Assembly: GCF_014637345.1 (NCBI RefSeq)
Contig: NZ_BMEX01000002.1
Coordinates: 1 to 64,000, forward strand
Reading direction: 5' to 3'
Length of the DNA: 64,000 bases
DNA from: Kroppenstedtia guangzhouensis
GTDB lineage: Bacteria; Bacillota; Bacilli; Thermoactinomycetales; DSM-45169
Positions 6,977 to 13,592 of the stretch are shown piece after piece. How positions within the stretch are numbered: the first letter of the stretch is position 1; each line of letters starts with the position of its first letter. Below the pieces are notes generated by a model. The model was not told the DNA's origin. It saw nothing but the letters and a program-made list of their open reading frames with translations, and did no database searches. A program made the position numbers and the translations under genes.

Positions 6977-7002
6977 AAAAAGCCCTTCGTTAAAGGCTTT
7001 TT
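6977..7002 (-). terminator. Attenuator-like terminator in leader copy 2
   Basis: Read leftward, AAAAAGCC and GGCTTTTTTT flank a 10-nt loop, giving an intrinsic terminator about 20 nt after the predicted start point. Reading through it is required to express the genes at 6891-5936. Copy 1 has the same hairpin in weaker form. Confidence 0.6.
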
Positions 7003-7029
7003 ACGGATTGGTATTATTTTACATACATT

Positions 7030-7059
7030 TGCTTAGGCTTCGCCTAGGGAACTTATCAA
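7030..7059 (-). promoter_or_regulatory. Promoter of leader copy 2 with palindrome in the spacer
   Basis: -35 TTGATA and -10 TAAGCA with an 18-bp spacer, the same spacing as copy 1. The spacer carries the perfect inverted repeat TAGGC-TTC-GCCTA (7034-7046), which in copy 1 is degenerate. It could be a repressor site. Similarity between the copies continues about 40 bp upstream, to about 7095. Confidence 0.55.
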
Positions 7060-7134
7060 TAGTCTAACATGGACTTATCAAGACATCAACCCCCTTTCTT
7101 CACTTCTTTGTATGAGTCCTGTCCTGACACAAGT

Positions 7135-7278
7135 CTATACCTCTCCTTTTTTTATCCTGTACTTCAGTTTCGCAATCTCGTAAATGATTCCGATACGGAA
7201 GTCATTCAAATCCCTTATTTTTTCGTTATTGTGCACGTTATACCAGCCCTCGCCCTGACATTTGGTGCATCTGATCAT
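7135..7278 (-). CDS. 47-aa protein with a CxxC knuckle
   Basis: ATG at 7278 preceded by GAGGAGG with 7-nt spacing, overlapping the stop of the previous gene by 4 nt. The N-terminus MIRCTKCQGEGWYNV is a rubredoxin- or DnaJ-like Cys knuckle, followed by a basic helix (YEIAKLKYRIKKG). Function unknown; it belongs to the set of tiny zinc-binding-like proteins of this element. Confidence 0.6.
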   Translation of the reverse strand: MIRCTKCQGEGWYNVHNNEKIRDLNDFRIGIIYEIAKLKYRIKKGEV

Positions 7279-7463
7279 TCTGTTTCCTCCTCAAAAAGGT
7301 TCCCGCTCTTCTCGATCATGCCCGCCAAATTATCTGCCAGCTTGCGAATAGCCGCTGGCAAGTTGGCCATAACCTTCTCCCCGCCATCGCCTACCTCAAT
7401 TTCTAGCTTGACTGCTTCCTCGCTGTCGAAGGTCACGATCAGACCGAACTTATTCACGCTCAT
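7275..7463 (-). CDS. Hypothetical protein, 62 aa
   Basis: Starts at ATG 7463 or, with better spacing from AGGAGG, at GTG 7457; the frame is open further but earlier codons lie inside the upstream gene. The product has two beta strands (KFGLIVTFDSEEAVKLEIEVG) and a C-terminal amphipathic helix with acidic end. It overlaps genes on both sides, so coupled translation is likely. No family recognised. Confidence 0.55.
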   Translation of the reverse strand: MSVNKFGLIVTFDSEEAVKLEIEVGDGGEKVMANLPAAIRKLADNLAGMIEKSGNLFEEETE

Positions 7464-7638
7464 CCGCCTCCTGTTCTCCGAAAAGCCATTGAAATGTTGC
7501 GATAAACCGGGTGCAGTCGTGGCAATACTCATCCCCAGTCTTTTTGTTAACCGATTCGATTTGCGCCTCAAGCTCACACAGGCTACATTGCTTTATTTCG
7601 ATCCCCTCCGTTTGGATAGTGTTCCGGAATGGGCTCAC
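7450..7638 (-). CDS. Zinc-finger-like protein, 62 aa
   Basis: GTG at 7638 preceded by AGGA at 6-7 nt. Two CxxC pairs, CSLC near residue 18 and CHDC near residue 39, form a probable four-cysteine zinc site; the spacing resembles DksA/TraR- or HNH-associated fingers without the catalytic parts. It overlaps the next gene. Confidence 0.6.
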   Translation of the reverse strand: MSPFRNTIQTEGIEIKQCSLCELEAQIESVNKKTGDEYCHDCTRFIATFQWLFGEQEADERE

Positions 7639-7646
7639 GGCTGATC

Positions 7647-7829
7647 CTACGCAACACCCTTAACTTCCTCCTTGAAGCCCTGTCCTTCGTCCACCCACAA
7701 CCGCAAAATGTGTTCCATAGCAATATTTCGTTGTTTTAACCACCTCTGGAAATGCACTCGATCCCTCACCCATACGGTATATCCCGACTGGTTTCCAAGG
7801 CCACTTCGGTAGATCATGCGAATCCACAT
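7647..7829 (-). CDS. Hypothetical protein, 60 aa
   Basis: I chose ATG 7829 because GGAGGGA lies 8-9 nt upstream; an ATG at 7865 is in frame but lies in the preceding terminator. The product is basic and aromatic (GYTVWVRDRVHFQRWLKQRNIAMEHILRLW), probably helical. It ends 8 nt before the next gene. Confidence 0.5.
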   Translation of the reverse strand: MWIRMIYRSGLGNQSGYTVWVRDRVHFQRWLKQRNIAMEHILRLWVDEGQGFKEEVKGVA

Positions 7830-7865
7830 GCCTATCCCTCCAACTCTTCTCATTTCGCACAACAA

Positions 7866-7893
7866 AAAACAGCCCGACCTCCCGCCGGACTGC
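7866..7893 (-). terminator. Second terminator of the HU operon
   Basis: Read leftward, CAGTCCGG...CGGGCTG folds as a stem with one mismatch and is followed by TTTTTT. It lies directly after the first terminator and backs it up. Confidence 0.55.
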
Positions 7894-7913
7894 TTTGTCT
7901 TATGCGAAAAAGA

Positions 7914-7941
7914 ACGGCGTCCCCCTTATAGAGGACGCCGT
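7914..7941 (-). terminator. First terminator of the HU operon
   Basis: ACGGCGTCC and GGACGCCGT pair perfectly (9 bp) around a 10-nt loop, followed leftward by TCTTTTTC. It is 10 nt past the hup stop. Confidence 0.75.
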
Positions 7942-7950
7942 CTTTGATTC

Positions 7951-8226
7951 CTACCCATTGACTGCCTCTTTTAATTGTTTTCCGGGCTTGAATGCCGGAA
8001 CCCGGCAGGCATCGATCTGAATCACTTCTCCTGTCTTCGGATTTCGACCTATCCGTGCCGCCCGTTCCCGTACCACGAAGTTACCGAATCCGAATAGGGA
8101 AACCTTCTCCCCACGTTGCAAAGCTCCTGCAATCTGACCCAGCACCACATCAACGATCTGACCTGCTTCCGTTTTGCTTTTACCAGTTTCTTTTGCCACA
8201 GCCTCAATCAGTTCGGTTTTATTCAT
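7951..8226 (-). CDS. hup: HU family DNA-binding protein
   Basis: A 91-aa HU/IHF-type histone-like protein of normal length. MNKTELIEAVA at the start, GRNPKTGEVI at about residues 61-70 (the DNA-intercalating arm) and the VPAFKPGKQLKEAV end are diagnostic. It works as a dimer that bends DNA. Its ATG overlaps the recD2 stop (ATGA), so it is the third gene of the nusG-like/recD2/hup operon. Element-encoded HU copies often serve recombination or replication of the element. Confidence 0.95.
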   Translation of the reverse strand: MNKTELIEAVAKETGKSKTEAGQIVDVVLGQIAGALQRGEKVSLFGFGNFVVRERAARIGRNPKTGEVIQIDACRVPAFKPGKQLKEAVNG

Positions 8227-10448
8227 TTGAAAATCGCTCCTTTAAGATAGGTTTTTACTTTGCCAGCCTCCACCGTCTCTATAACGGAAATCCGCTGGGC
8301 TAGCCGAGTGTTCCGCTGACTGATCTTATCATTGTTAATTGCAATATTCATGGCTTTCTTTGTACCGATGAATACGAGCTTTTCCTCTGCCCGTGTCATC
8401 CCTGTGTAAACTAAGTTCCGGGCCAGCATGATGTAATGACTCGTCGAAACCGGAATGATCACAATGGGAGCTTGCCCACCCTGTGATTTGTGAATTGTAA
8501 TCGCATATGCCAACTGCAAGTGTGAAAGTTCTTCTTTGGGGTAAACCACCTCCTTTCCCATGAAGTCGCAGACCAGAACATCCACCCGTTCCCCTTCATC
8601 ATTAGTCACCTGGGTAACATCCTTAATCATCCCGACATCCCCATTGAAAACATCTTTGGAATAGTCGTTTTTGGTTTGGATCACCTTGTCTCCTACCCGG
8701 AAGATAACCTTTTTCACCTTCCATTCCTTCTTTGTCTGGTGAGCCGGGTTCAAGGCTTGTTGCAGTCTTTCATTCAAGTTTTGGGTTCCAATGGGGCCCT
8801 TCTTCATGGGGCTGAGGATCAGGATGTCTGCTGTGTCATATCCCAGTTCCCTGAATCGTAAAGCACTCCGGACTGTCAGTTGTGCTATCCTTTCCGGATC
8901 TTCTTGATAAATGAAATACATGTCGGACTTACTCTCATCGATCAAAAGCGGCAGTCCCTGATTGACACGATGGGCATTGGTGATGATTTGGCTTTCCTGC
9001 GCCTGCCGGAAGATCTCCGTAAGCTTAACACTGGGTAAGCCGGACTGAATCATGTCTTTCAACACATTCCCCGGATTCACTGACGGTAATTGATCCACAT
9101 CCCCCACAAAAAGCACCTTCGCATCCATTCGGACGGCATTCATCAGAAGGGAAGCCAATGGCACATCCACCATAGACATTTCATCCACAATGATCAATTG
9201 GTGCGGTAACGGACAACTCTCGTTGAAATCCGGTTCTTCACCCGCCCGATACCCAATTAACCGGTGGATAGTGGACGCTTCATGCCCCGCCACTTCAGCC
9301 AACTTCCGGCTAGCCCGTCCGGTAGGAGCGGCCAACGCCACTTCATGAGCTGGGTACATTTGCTTGTAGATGTCCAACATGGCCCGGATAACGGTCGTCT
9401 TCCCTGTACCAGGATTCCCGGTCAAAATCATGATTTGTTCCTGAAACAATGTCCGGATGGCTTCCCGTTGCTTTTCCGCCAGGACGATATTATGCTGCAT
9501 CTGGTATGCCTTGATAAGCGTTTCAACCCGCTTTTCAATCGAAGGCATAGCTTCGCCCTCCCTGGAACCTCCCATTTCCGAGAGTTTCCGGGCCAATTCT
9601 TTTTCGTATTGGTATAGGTATTTGGGGTACACACAGCCGTCTTCCATCACTAGTTTCTTATCTTCCAAACGGTACAAACTTTGAGCCACTTCTTCCACAC
9701 TGACTTTCTTGTCCGTGTTGTGGTTCAGAATCCGCTGGGTTTCCTGTATCAACTCATCTTCCGGCAAATAGCAGTGTCCTCCATTGAAACACTTTTCCTT
9801 GAGGACAAAGTCCACACAGGCATCGATCCGATGACCAGACAAGGGGGAAATTCCAATCTTCTTGCTGATCTCATCCGCCTTCAGAAAGCCAATCAGTTTA
9901 AGCTCCGTCAACTTGTATGGATTCGATTTCACTACTTCAGCGGTGTTTGATCCGTATTCTTTATACAACCTCGTCACCATATTGGCGGTGATCCCATACA
10001 CCAGCAATTCCGCCATGATGCGTTGAACCTCAAAGGTGGATTTCACACTACCCACGATTTTTTGCGCTTTCTGTGGGCCAATACCTTTGATCGGCAGAAG
10101 ACAGTCTTCTCCCTCGTCTGTAATCCGTTGCAACGCATTGGGTCCCAAATGATCCACAATTTGAACCGCCCGTTTTTCTCCGCATCCTTTGACCAAAGGC
10201 GATGCCAGAAAAGCAATCACTTGCTCTTCCGTCTGCGGGATCGGACGTTCCCAACGCTCCACCGCTAACTGCTTCCCGAACTTCGGATGGTGTTCCCATT
10301 GGCCGTAAACCGTTAATTCCTCGCCCTGCTCCACTCCATATATGGATCCTTTGATCGTCATTTCTTGATCGCTCACTAAGGAGGCAATCAAAAAATCTTC
10401 GTTCCGATAGATGATTTTGCGGAGCTTCCCGGTGTAGGTTTCCATCAT
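8223..10448 (-). CDS. recD2: RecD2-type ATP-dependent DNA helicase
   Basis: A 741-aa superfamily 1B 5'-3' helicase. The N-terminal OB-like part (1-70) is followed by helix-hairpin-helix repeats (about 80-200, with GIGPQKAQKI). Walker A GNPGTGKTT is at 344-352, Walker B VDEMS at 421-425, motif III GDVDQLPSV at 449-457, motif V TIHKSQG at 651-657 and motif VI YTGMTRAEEK near 681-690. Chromosomal RecD2 is usually slightly longer. Its ATG overlaps the stop of the upstream NusG-like gene by 4 nt. Inside a mobile element it probably assists replication or recombination. Confidence 0.93.
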   Translation of the reverse strand: MMETYTGKLRKIIYRNEDFLIASLVSDQEMTIKGSIYGVEQGEELTVYGQWEHHPKFGKQLAVERWERPIPQTEEQVIAFLASPLVKGCGEKRAVQIVDHLGPNALQRITDEGEDCLLPIKGIGPQKAQKIVGSVKSTFEVQRIMAELLVYGITANMVTRLYKEYGSNTAEVVKSNPYKLTELKLIGFLKADEISKKIGISPLSGHRIDACVDFVLKEKCFNGGHCYLPEDELIQETQRILNHNTDKKVSVEEVAQSLYRLEDKKLVMEDGCVYPKYLYQYEKELARKLSEMGGSREGEAMPSIEKRVETLIKAYQMQHNIVLAEKQREAIRTLFQEQIMILTGNPGTGKTTVIRAMLDIYKQMYPAHEVALAAPTGRASRKLAEVAGHEASTIHRLIGYRAGEEPDFNESCPLPHQLIIVDEMSMVDVPLASLLMNAVRMDAKVLFVGDVDQLPSVNPGNVLKDMIQSGLPSVKLTEIFRQAQESQIITNAHRVNQGLPLLIDESKSDMYFIYQEDPERIAQLTVRSALRFRELGYDTADILILSPMKKGPIGTQNLNERLQQALNPAHQTKKEWKVKKVIFRVGDKVIQTKNDYSKDVFNGDVGMIKDVTQVTNDEGERVDVLVCDFMGKEVVYPKEELSHLQLAYAITIHKSQGGQAPIVIIPVSTSHYIMLARNLVYTGMTRAEEKLVFIGTKKAMNIAINNDKISQRNTRLAQRISVIETVEAGKVKTYLKGAIFK

Positions 10449-11368
10449 TCCACCTGCACCTCACGATGCAGGATTCCGATGATCCCTGAAATGAGTTCGT
10501 TCACGCTCAACTCAGAGTAAGGAGCAGCTTCCTTATCATTGCGGATCTTTTCAATTAGGCGAATAGGAAGCACAAAAGTTTCTTTGCCACGGCGGACAAA
10601 GGCTTTCGAACGTTGGATCAGTCGTTGCAGTCGGTTGTTGGGTCGAACACTTTCCTTAATGTCGTTCACCCGTTCAACCATGGTCTTCGGATCTTCTTCA
10701 ACGGCTTCAAACCGTTGCTTTTTCTCTTTTACATCAGCAGTTGTATTCGCCTGATGCAAAAGTTCCCGCACTCGATCTTCCACCGAGTGAATTTCATCCT
10801 CCAAGGACACTTGTACTTCCGTTTCCCGTTCCACTTCTGCAATCTCAAAAAAATGTTCCAGTTGATCTTTGGGAATATGATTCCGAGAGACAACCCCAAT
10901 CACCTTGGGCACACTTTTGATGAGATGCCACAGTTGGGCCGGGAGGGTGTGGTAGTTGACGTTCAACTCGACCAAGATGTATCCCGGTAAGACGCTTCTC
11001 ATGCGACCCTTCACCTTCTTCCTAAGTTTTTGGATCAGGGATTGGATCTGTCGAATACTCTCCTTGTACGATGATTCCAAATCATCTAAGGATACCGATG
11101 ATTTCGACCTTTTTAACTCCGTATATGCTGTACGCAAGTTGTTGAGATATTCGTTCAAGCGTTTCAAATGAAGGTGGTGGGGAATGTCTTCTTGAGACAG
11201 TTCTGACGGTATTTCTTCCTGCGCATCAGTAAGTACTTGGGTCATGGATTCCATGGCGTAAACAGACTTTACCATCTTATCCCCGGCCCGATCCAGCACC
11301 ATCTGAAGCAACTGCTTCGCTTCCACTTCTCGTCCTGTTTGTACCCGAATAGCAAATACCGCTGACAT
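10445..11368 (-). CDS. NusG-like (NGN) protein with inserted coiled coil and no KOW domain
   Basis: A 307-aa protein. The NGN fold of NusG is recognisable in two halves: VFAIRVQTGREVEAKQLL...VKSVYAMES (4-41) and LPGYILVELN...WHLIKSVPKVIGVVSRNHIPKDQLEHFF (127-174), which match the RNA-polymerase-binding half of NusG, RfaH and LoaP. About 85 residues of charged helix (42-126) are inserted between them. The C-terminus (180-307) is helical and shows no KOW motif. NGN paralogs act as operon-specific antiterminators; the duplicated terminator-bearing leaders in this element are natural targets (inference). It heads the recD2-hup operon. Confidence 0.7.
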   Translation of the reverse strand: MSAVFAIRVQTGREVEAKQLLQMVLDRAGDKMVKSVYAMESMTQVLTDAQEEIPSELSQEDIPHHLHLKRLNEYLNNLRTAYTELKRSKSSVSLDDLESSYKESIRQIQSLIQKLRKKVKGRMRSVLPGYILVELNVNYHTLPAQLWHLIKSVPKVIGVVSRNHIPKDQLEHFFEIAEVERETEVQVSLEDEIHSVEDRVRELLHQANTTADVKEKKQRFEAVEEDPKTMVERVNDIKESVRPNNRLQRLIQRSKAFVRRGKETFVLPIRLIEKIRNDKEAAPYSELSVNELISGIIGILHREVQVE

Positions 11369-11438
11369 TTCCCCACCACCCTTTTTGGTGTGATTTTTTA
11401 AAGTGGTTCACAACTGATCAAAAGTGCTATAATGAATG

Positions 11439-11507
11439 AAATGTCATCTCATTTGCTGTATGAAAAGACAGCAAATTAACAAGTACAATTTAAGCTTGAT
11501 GACATTT
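11439..11507. repeat. Nested inverted repeats between divergent regulator and NusG-like gene
   Basis: Outer arms AAATGTCATC (11439-11448) and GATGACATTT (11498-11507); inner arms ATTTGCTGT (11451-11459) and ACAGCAAAT (11468-11476), both perfect. A rightward TATAAT lies just before (11429-11434), so a short structured RNA transcribed rightward is possible. The right outer arm is inside the 3' end of the HTH gene at 11490. Confidence 0.5.
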
Positions 11508-11711
11508 GGGTTCACCTGTCCCATCGTTCTGCGCCAACAGTTCCCGATGGGACAGGCCAAAGATTTCTTCGAGCTTACAGAGCACCTCATAAGAGGGTTT
11601 TCTTTTTCCTGCTTCAATGAATTGATATTGTCGCAAGCTTATATCCAACAAATTTGAAGTTATTTGTTGAGTCAGTCCTTTTTGTTGCCGAATATGTTTT
11701 AGTCTTGTCAC
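11490..11711 (-). CDS. XRE-type HTH regulator, 73 aa
   Basis: A lone Cro/CI helix-turn-helix domain: LKHIRQQKGLTQQITSNLLDISLRQYQFIEAGKRKPSYEVLCKLEEIFGL spans almost the whole protein. It is transcribed away from the HTH gene at 11804, with two palindromic operators between them, the layout of a phage or ICE repressor switch. It lacks any sensor domain. Confidence 0.85.
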   Translation of the reverse strand: MTRLKHIRQQKGLTQQITSNLLDISLRQYQFIEAGKRKPSYEVLCKLEEIFGLSHRELLAQNDGTGEPKCHQA

Positions 11712-11730
11712 ATCACCACCCCTTATCTAT

Positions 11731-11778
11731 TACGAACTAAATGTTCGTAAGATGATGATATATGAACTTTATGTTCAT
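11731..11778. promoter_or_regulatory. Two GAAC-N5-GTTC operators
   Basis: TACGAAC-TAAAT-GTTCGTA (11731-11749, 7-bp arms) and ATGAAC-TTTAT-GTTCAT (11762-11778, 6-bp arms) share GAAC-N5-GTTC. Their centres are 30 bp apart, about three helical turns, so bound dimers would lie on one face of DNA. They sit between two divergent HTH genes and probably bind one or both. LexA boxes have a 4-bp spacer, so these are a different class. Confidence 0.7.
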
Positions 11779-11803
11779 GTCAATATTTTTGAGGAGTATT
11801 TTT

Positions 11804-12013
11804 ATGGCTGAGTTCAAGGACCGATTTAAAGAGTTAAAAAACGAGAAAAATGCAAGTTATAAAGACATTGCAAATTTGCTCGGGATAAGCGTTCGTGCCG
11901 TTCAACACTATGCTAGTGGCGATCGATTTCCTGACTATCACGGACTTATTACTTTGTCAGATTATTTCGGAGTGTCCCTCGATTACTTAGTAGGTCGTTC
12001 CGATAACCGATAA
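11804..12013 (+). CDS. XRE-type HTH regulator, 69 aa
   Basis: The ATG at 11804 has GAGGAG 7 nt upstream; the frame extends upstream through the operators, but that part is not convincing. FKDRFKELKNEKNASYKDIANLLGISVRAVQHYASGDRFPDYHGLITLSDYFGVSLDYLVGRS is a complete HTH_3 domain with the typical SLDYLVGR end. It is divergent from the HTH gene at 11490 and probably the other half of a Cro/CI-like pair. Confidence 0.85.
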   Translation: MAEFKDRFKELKNEKNASYKDIANLLGISVRAVQHYASGDRFPDYHGLITLSDYFGVSLDYLVGRSDNR

Positions 12014-12064
12014 TCCGAAACAGTTTTAACTGAGTCTTTACTACATCACAACATCAATTTCGCT

Positions 12065-12316
12065 TCATACAACTTTTTCAACGCTTTTATTGACTTTTGT
12101 CAATGAACCTTCGAAAGAAAAAAGCCTTTCAAAGCTTACTCCGAAATAAAGTAACATTTTACCGATCACTTTATGACCAGGATTCCGTTTACCATTCATA
12201 ATTCTGCTCAAACTTGCCTCTGATACTCCAATTTCCCGTGCCAGGTAGTTCATCGACTTGATGTTTTCTCTCTCCATATAGTCAAAAATAAATTGTTTGT
12301 TGATCATGATCTGCAT
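12065..12316 (-). CDS. XRE-type HTH regulator, 83 aa
   Basis: An HTH domain occupies about residues 8-65 (YMERENIKSMNYLAREIGVSEASLSRIMNGKRNPGHKVIGKMLLYFGV). ATG 12316 has GGGGG 7 nt upstream. Three TTGACTTATGTCAA operators lie just upstream, and a fourth, TTGACTTTTGTCAA (12090-12103), lies inside its own coding end, so autoregulation with looping is plausible. Confidence 0.8.
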   Translation of the reverse strand: MQIMINKQFIFDYMERENIKSMNYLAREIGVSEASLSRIMNGKRNPGHKVIGKMLLYFGVSFERLFSFEGSLTKVNKSVEKVV

Positions 12317-12333
12317 TCACATACCCCCTTTCA

Positions 12334-12388
12334 TTGACTTATGTCAATGACATAAGTCAATTTTACTCTTGATTTTGACTTATGTCAA
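12334..12388. promoter_or_regulatory. Array of TTGACTTATGTCAA operators
   Basis: TTGACTTATGTCAA at 12334-12347 overlaps a mirrored copy (to 12360), making a 27-bp perfect palindrome centred on 12347. Another copy is at 12375-12388. A related site lies at 12090-12103. They separate the divergent HTH genes at 12065 and 12476 and contain TTGAC, a possible -35 element in both directions. Confidence 0.75.
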
Positions 12389-12416
12389 TACTTTATCCAA
12401 GAATAATCCCTCCCTA

Positions 12417-12446
12417 ATTGCCATTTGGCAATGCTGTTTATAGAAT
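12417..12446 (+). promoter_or_regulatory. Promoter of the 138-aa repressor with palindrome on the -35
   Basis: -35 TTGCCA (12418-12423), 17-bp spacer, -10 TAGAAT (12441-12446). The palindrome ATTGCCA-TT-TGGCAAT (12417-12432) covers the -35 and is a candidate operator of its own class. Confidence 0.6.
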
Positions 12447-12475
12447 GAAAATAAGTATTTCAAAGGGTGAATATA

Positions 12476-12889
12476 ATGACTGATTTTGGGGACTATCTAA
12501 AAAAGGCTCGTAAATCCAAAGGGATGACAATAAATCAGCTTTCAATGTATTCAAAGGTAAGCTCTTCATTGATTTCCCGAATCGAAAATGGGACAAGAGG
12601 TATTCCGAAACCAGGAACAATAGAAAAACTATCTAAGGCTTTAAGGATTCCATACGATGAAATGATGAAAAATGCTGGTTACATTGATGAGGATGTCAAT
12701 AGTTCTGCTGAGCAGAAAGACAACAAAGAAATTGACCTTAGTACCGATCTAAGAGATAAAACACTTATTTATCAGGGACGAGAATTAACCGATAAACAAA
12801 AAAAGAGGATCATAAGGATTATTGATGCATTCTTGCTAAACGATGAAGAAGATGAAAAAAAGAAGATCAACAATAAAAAGCGACAGTAG
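12476..12889 (+). CDS. XRE-type repressor with C-terminal tail, 137 aa
   Basis: ATG 12476 follows AAAGGGTG at good spacing. The HTH (FGDYLKKARKSKGMTINQLSMYSKVSSSLISRIENGTRGIPKPGTIEKLSKALRIPYDEMM, about 4-65) resembles ImmR/SinR-type repressors of Bacillus phages and ICEs. It continues into an acidic linker and a basic helical end (RELTDKQKKRIIRIIDAFLL). It is the longest repressor in the region and the likely immunity repressor, though that is inference from position and type. Confidence 0.85.
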   Translation: MTDFGDYLKKARKSKGMTINQLSMYSKVSSSLISRIENGTRGIPKPGTIEKLSKALRIPYDEMMKNAGYIDEDVNSSAEQKDNKEIDLSTDLRDKTLIYQGRELTDKQKKRIIRIIDAFLLNDEEDEKKKINNKKRQ

Positions 12890-12913
12890 CCGTATGGCAA
12901 AACATCGCTTTTT
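12875..12913. terminator. Bidirectional terminator between convergent genes
   Basis: AAAAAGCGA and TCGCTTTTT (9 bp) flank a 21-nt loop containing the stop codon of the repressor gene. A/T runs on both sides suit both the rightward repressor and the leftward 103-aa gene. Confidence 0.7.
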
Positions 12914-12925
12914 TATATTCTATCT

Positions 12926-13237
12926 TTATCGATCTGCCCACTTAGATAACAAATTGGATACTTTCTTTTCAGCCCCATTTAAACAATGCAATTTCTCAAT
13001 AATGCATTCAAGATTGACATCCTTAATATTGTATTGATCGGCAACTCTTCTTAGCCGTTCGATAAATTGTTGATCAATATTGCTTAGTCTATCTCTTTTT
13101 TGTAAAATAGTTTTGGACTTTATTTTTTCTCCACTCCTTCTCGTTCCTAACGGGAGAGGGTGTTTTTTTCTTGCTTTCTCAATATCGTTGTACCTCTCAT
13201 TTATCTCCCTCCAACTGGTTTCAACTTCATTTTTCAT
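12926..13237 (-). CDS. SOS-box-controlled small protein, 103 aa
   Basis: A basic helical protein without recognised domain; SNIDQQFIERLRRVADQYNIKDVNLECIIEKLHCL looks like a compact three-helix unit, after a charged N-terminus. Its promoter (TTGATA-17-TATACT) is near consensus and is followed at once by a LexA-type box. A damage-induced protein inside an immunity region could be an antirepressor or induction factor. This is inference from regulation and position, not from sequence. Confidence 0.65.
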   Translation of the reverse strand: MKNEVETSWREINERYNDIEKARKKHPLPLGTRRSGEKIKSKTILQKRDRLSNIDQQFIERLRRVADQYNIKDVNLECIIEKLHCLNGAEKKVSNLLSKWADR

Positions 13238-13288
13238 CGAACGTTTGTTCCTGACGGTTAGTATATATTAAATTTGTTGCAGTATCAA
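13238..13288 (-). promoter_or_regulatory. Strong promoter with LexA (SOS) box
   Basis: Leftward -35 TTGATA (13283-13288), 17-bp spacer, -10 TATACT (13260-13265). CGAACGTTTGTTCC (13238-13251) matches the Gram-positive LexA consensus CGAACRNRYGTTYC at all but one position and covers the transcription start region. A direct repeat of TTGATACTGCA overlaps the -35. Confidence 0.7.
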
Positions 13289-13459
13289 TGCAGTATCAAC
13301 GACATTAAACGATATTGGTAAGAATGGGTTTATTTCAGAAAATATTTTATCACATTATAAAAATTTGTCAAAATAAAATAATTATCACATTCTTTCGTGC
13401 AATTGTATCCTGAGAATATCTCAGCAGTCTTTTTTTCGGAAATTTCCTTTATAATTTTC

Positions 13460-13513
13460 TCCGTTTACATAACAATTGTAATAAAATCCGTTTACATAAC
13501 AATTGTAATAAAA
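13460..13513. repeat. Perfect 27-bp tandem duplication upstream of the peptide receptor
   Basis: TCCGTTTACATAAC plus AATTGTAATAAAA occurs twice without a mismatch (13460-13486 and 13487-13513). Each copy contains TTACA-N7-TGTAA, an inverted repeat suitable for a dimeric regulator. It lies 30-80 bp upstream of the receptor promoter. Confidence 0.85.
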
Positions 13514-13541
13514 AATGAACTGACACAAGAAAAATACATAC

Positions 13542-13570
13542 TTGGATCGCATGAATAATTGTATTATTCT
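13542..13570 (+). promoter_or_regulatory. Promoter of the RRNPP receptor gene
   Basis: -35 TTGGAT, 17-bp spacer and -10 TATTCT, about 20 nt before the AAGGAG ribosome-binding site. The 27-bp repeats just upstream are candidate activator sites. Confidence 0.6.
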
Positions 13571-13592
13571 ATATATGAATATATAGCAAGGA

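Noticed and set aside
11731-11778. LexA boxes between the first HTH pair
   Set aside because: The spacer is 5 bp instead of 4 in both sites; they fit repressor operators better.
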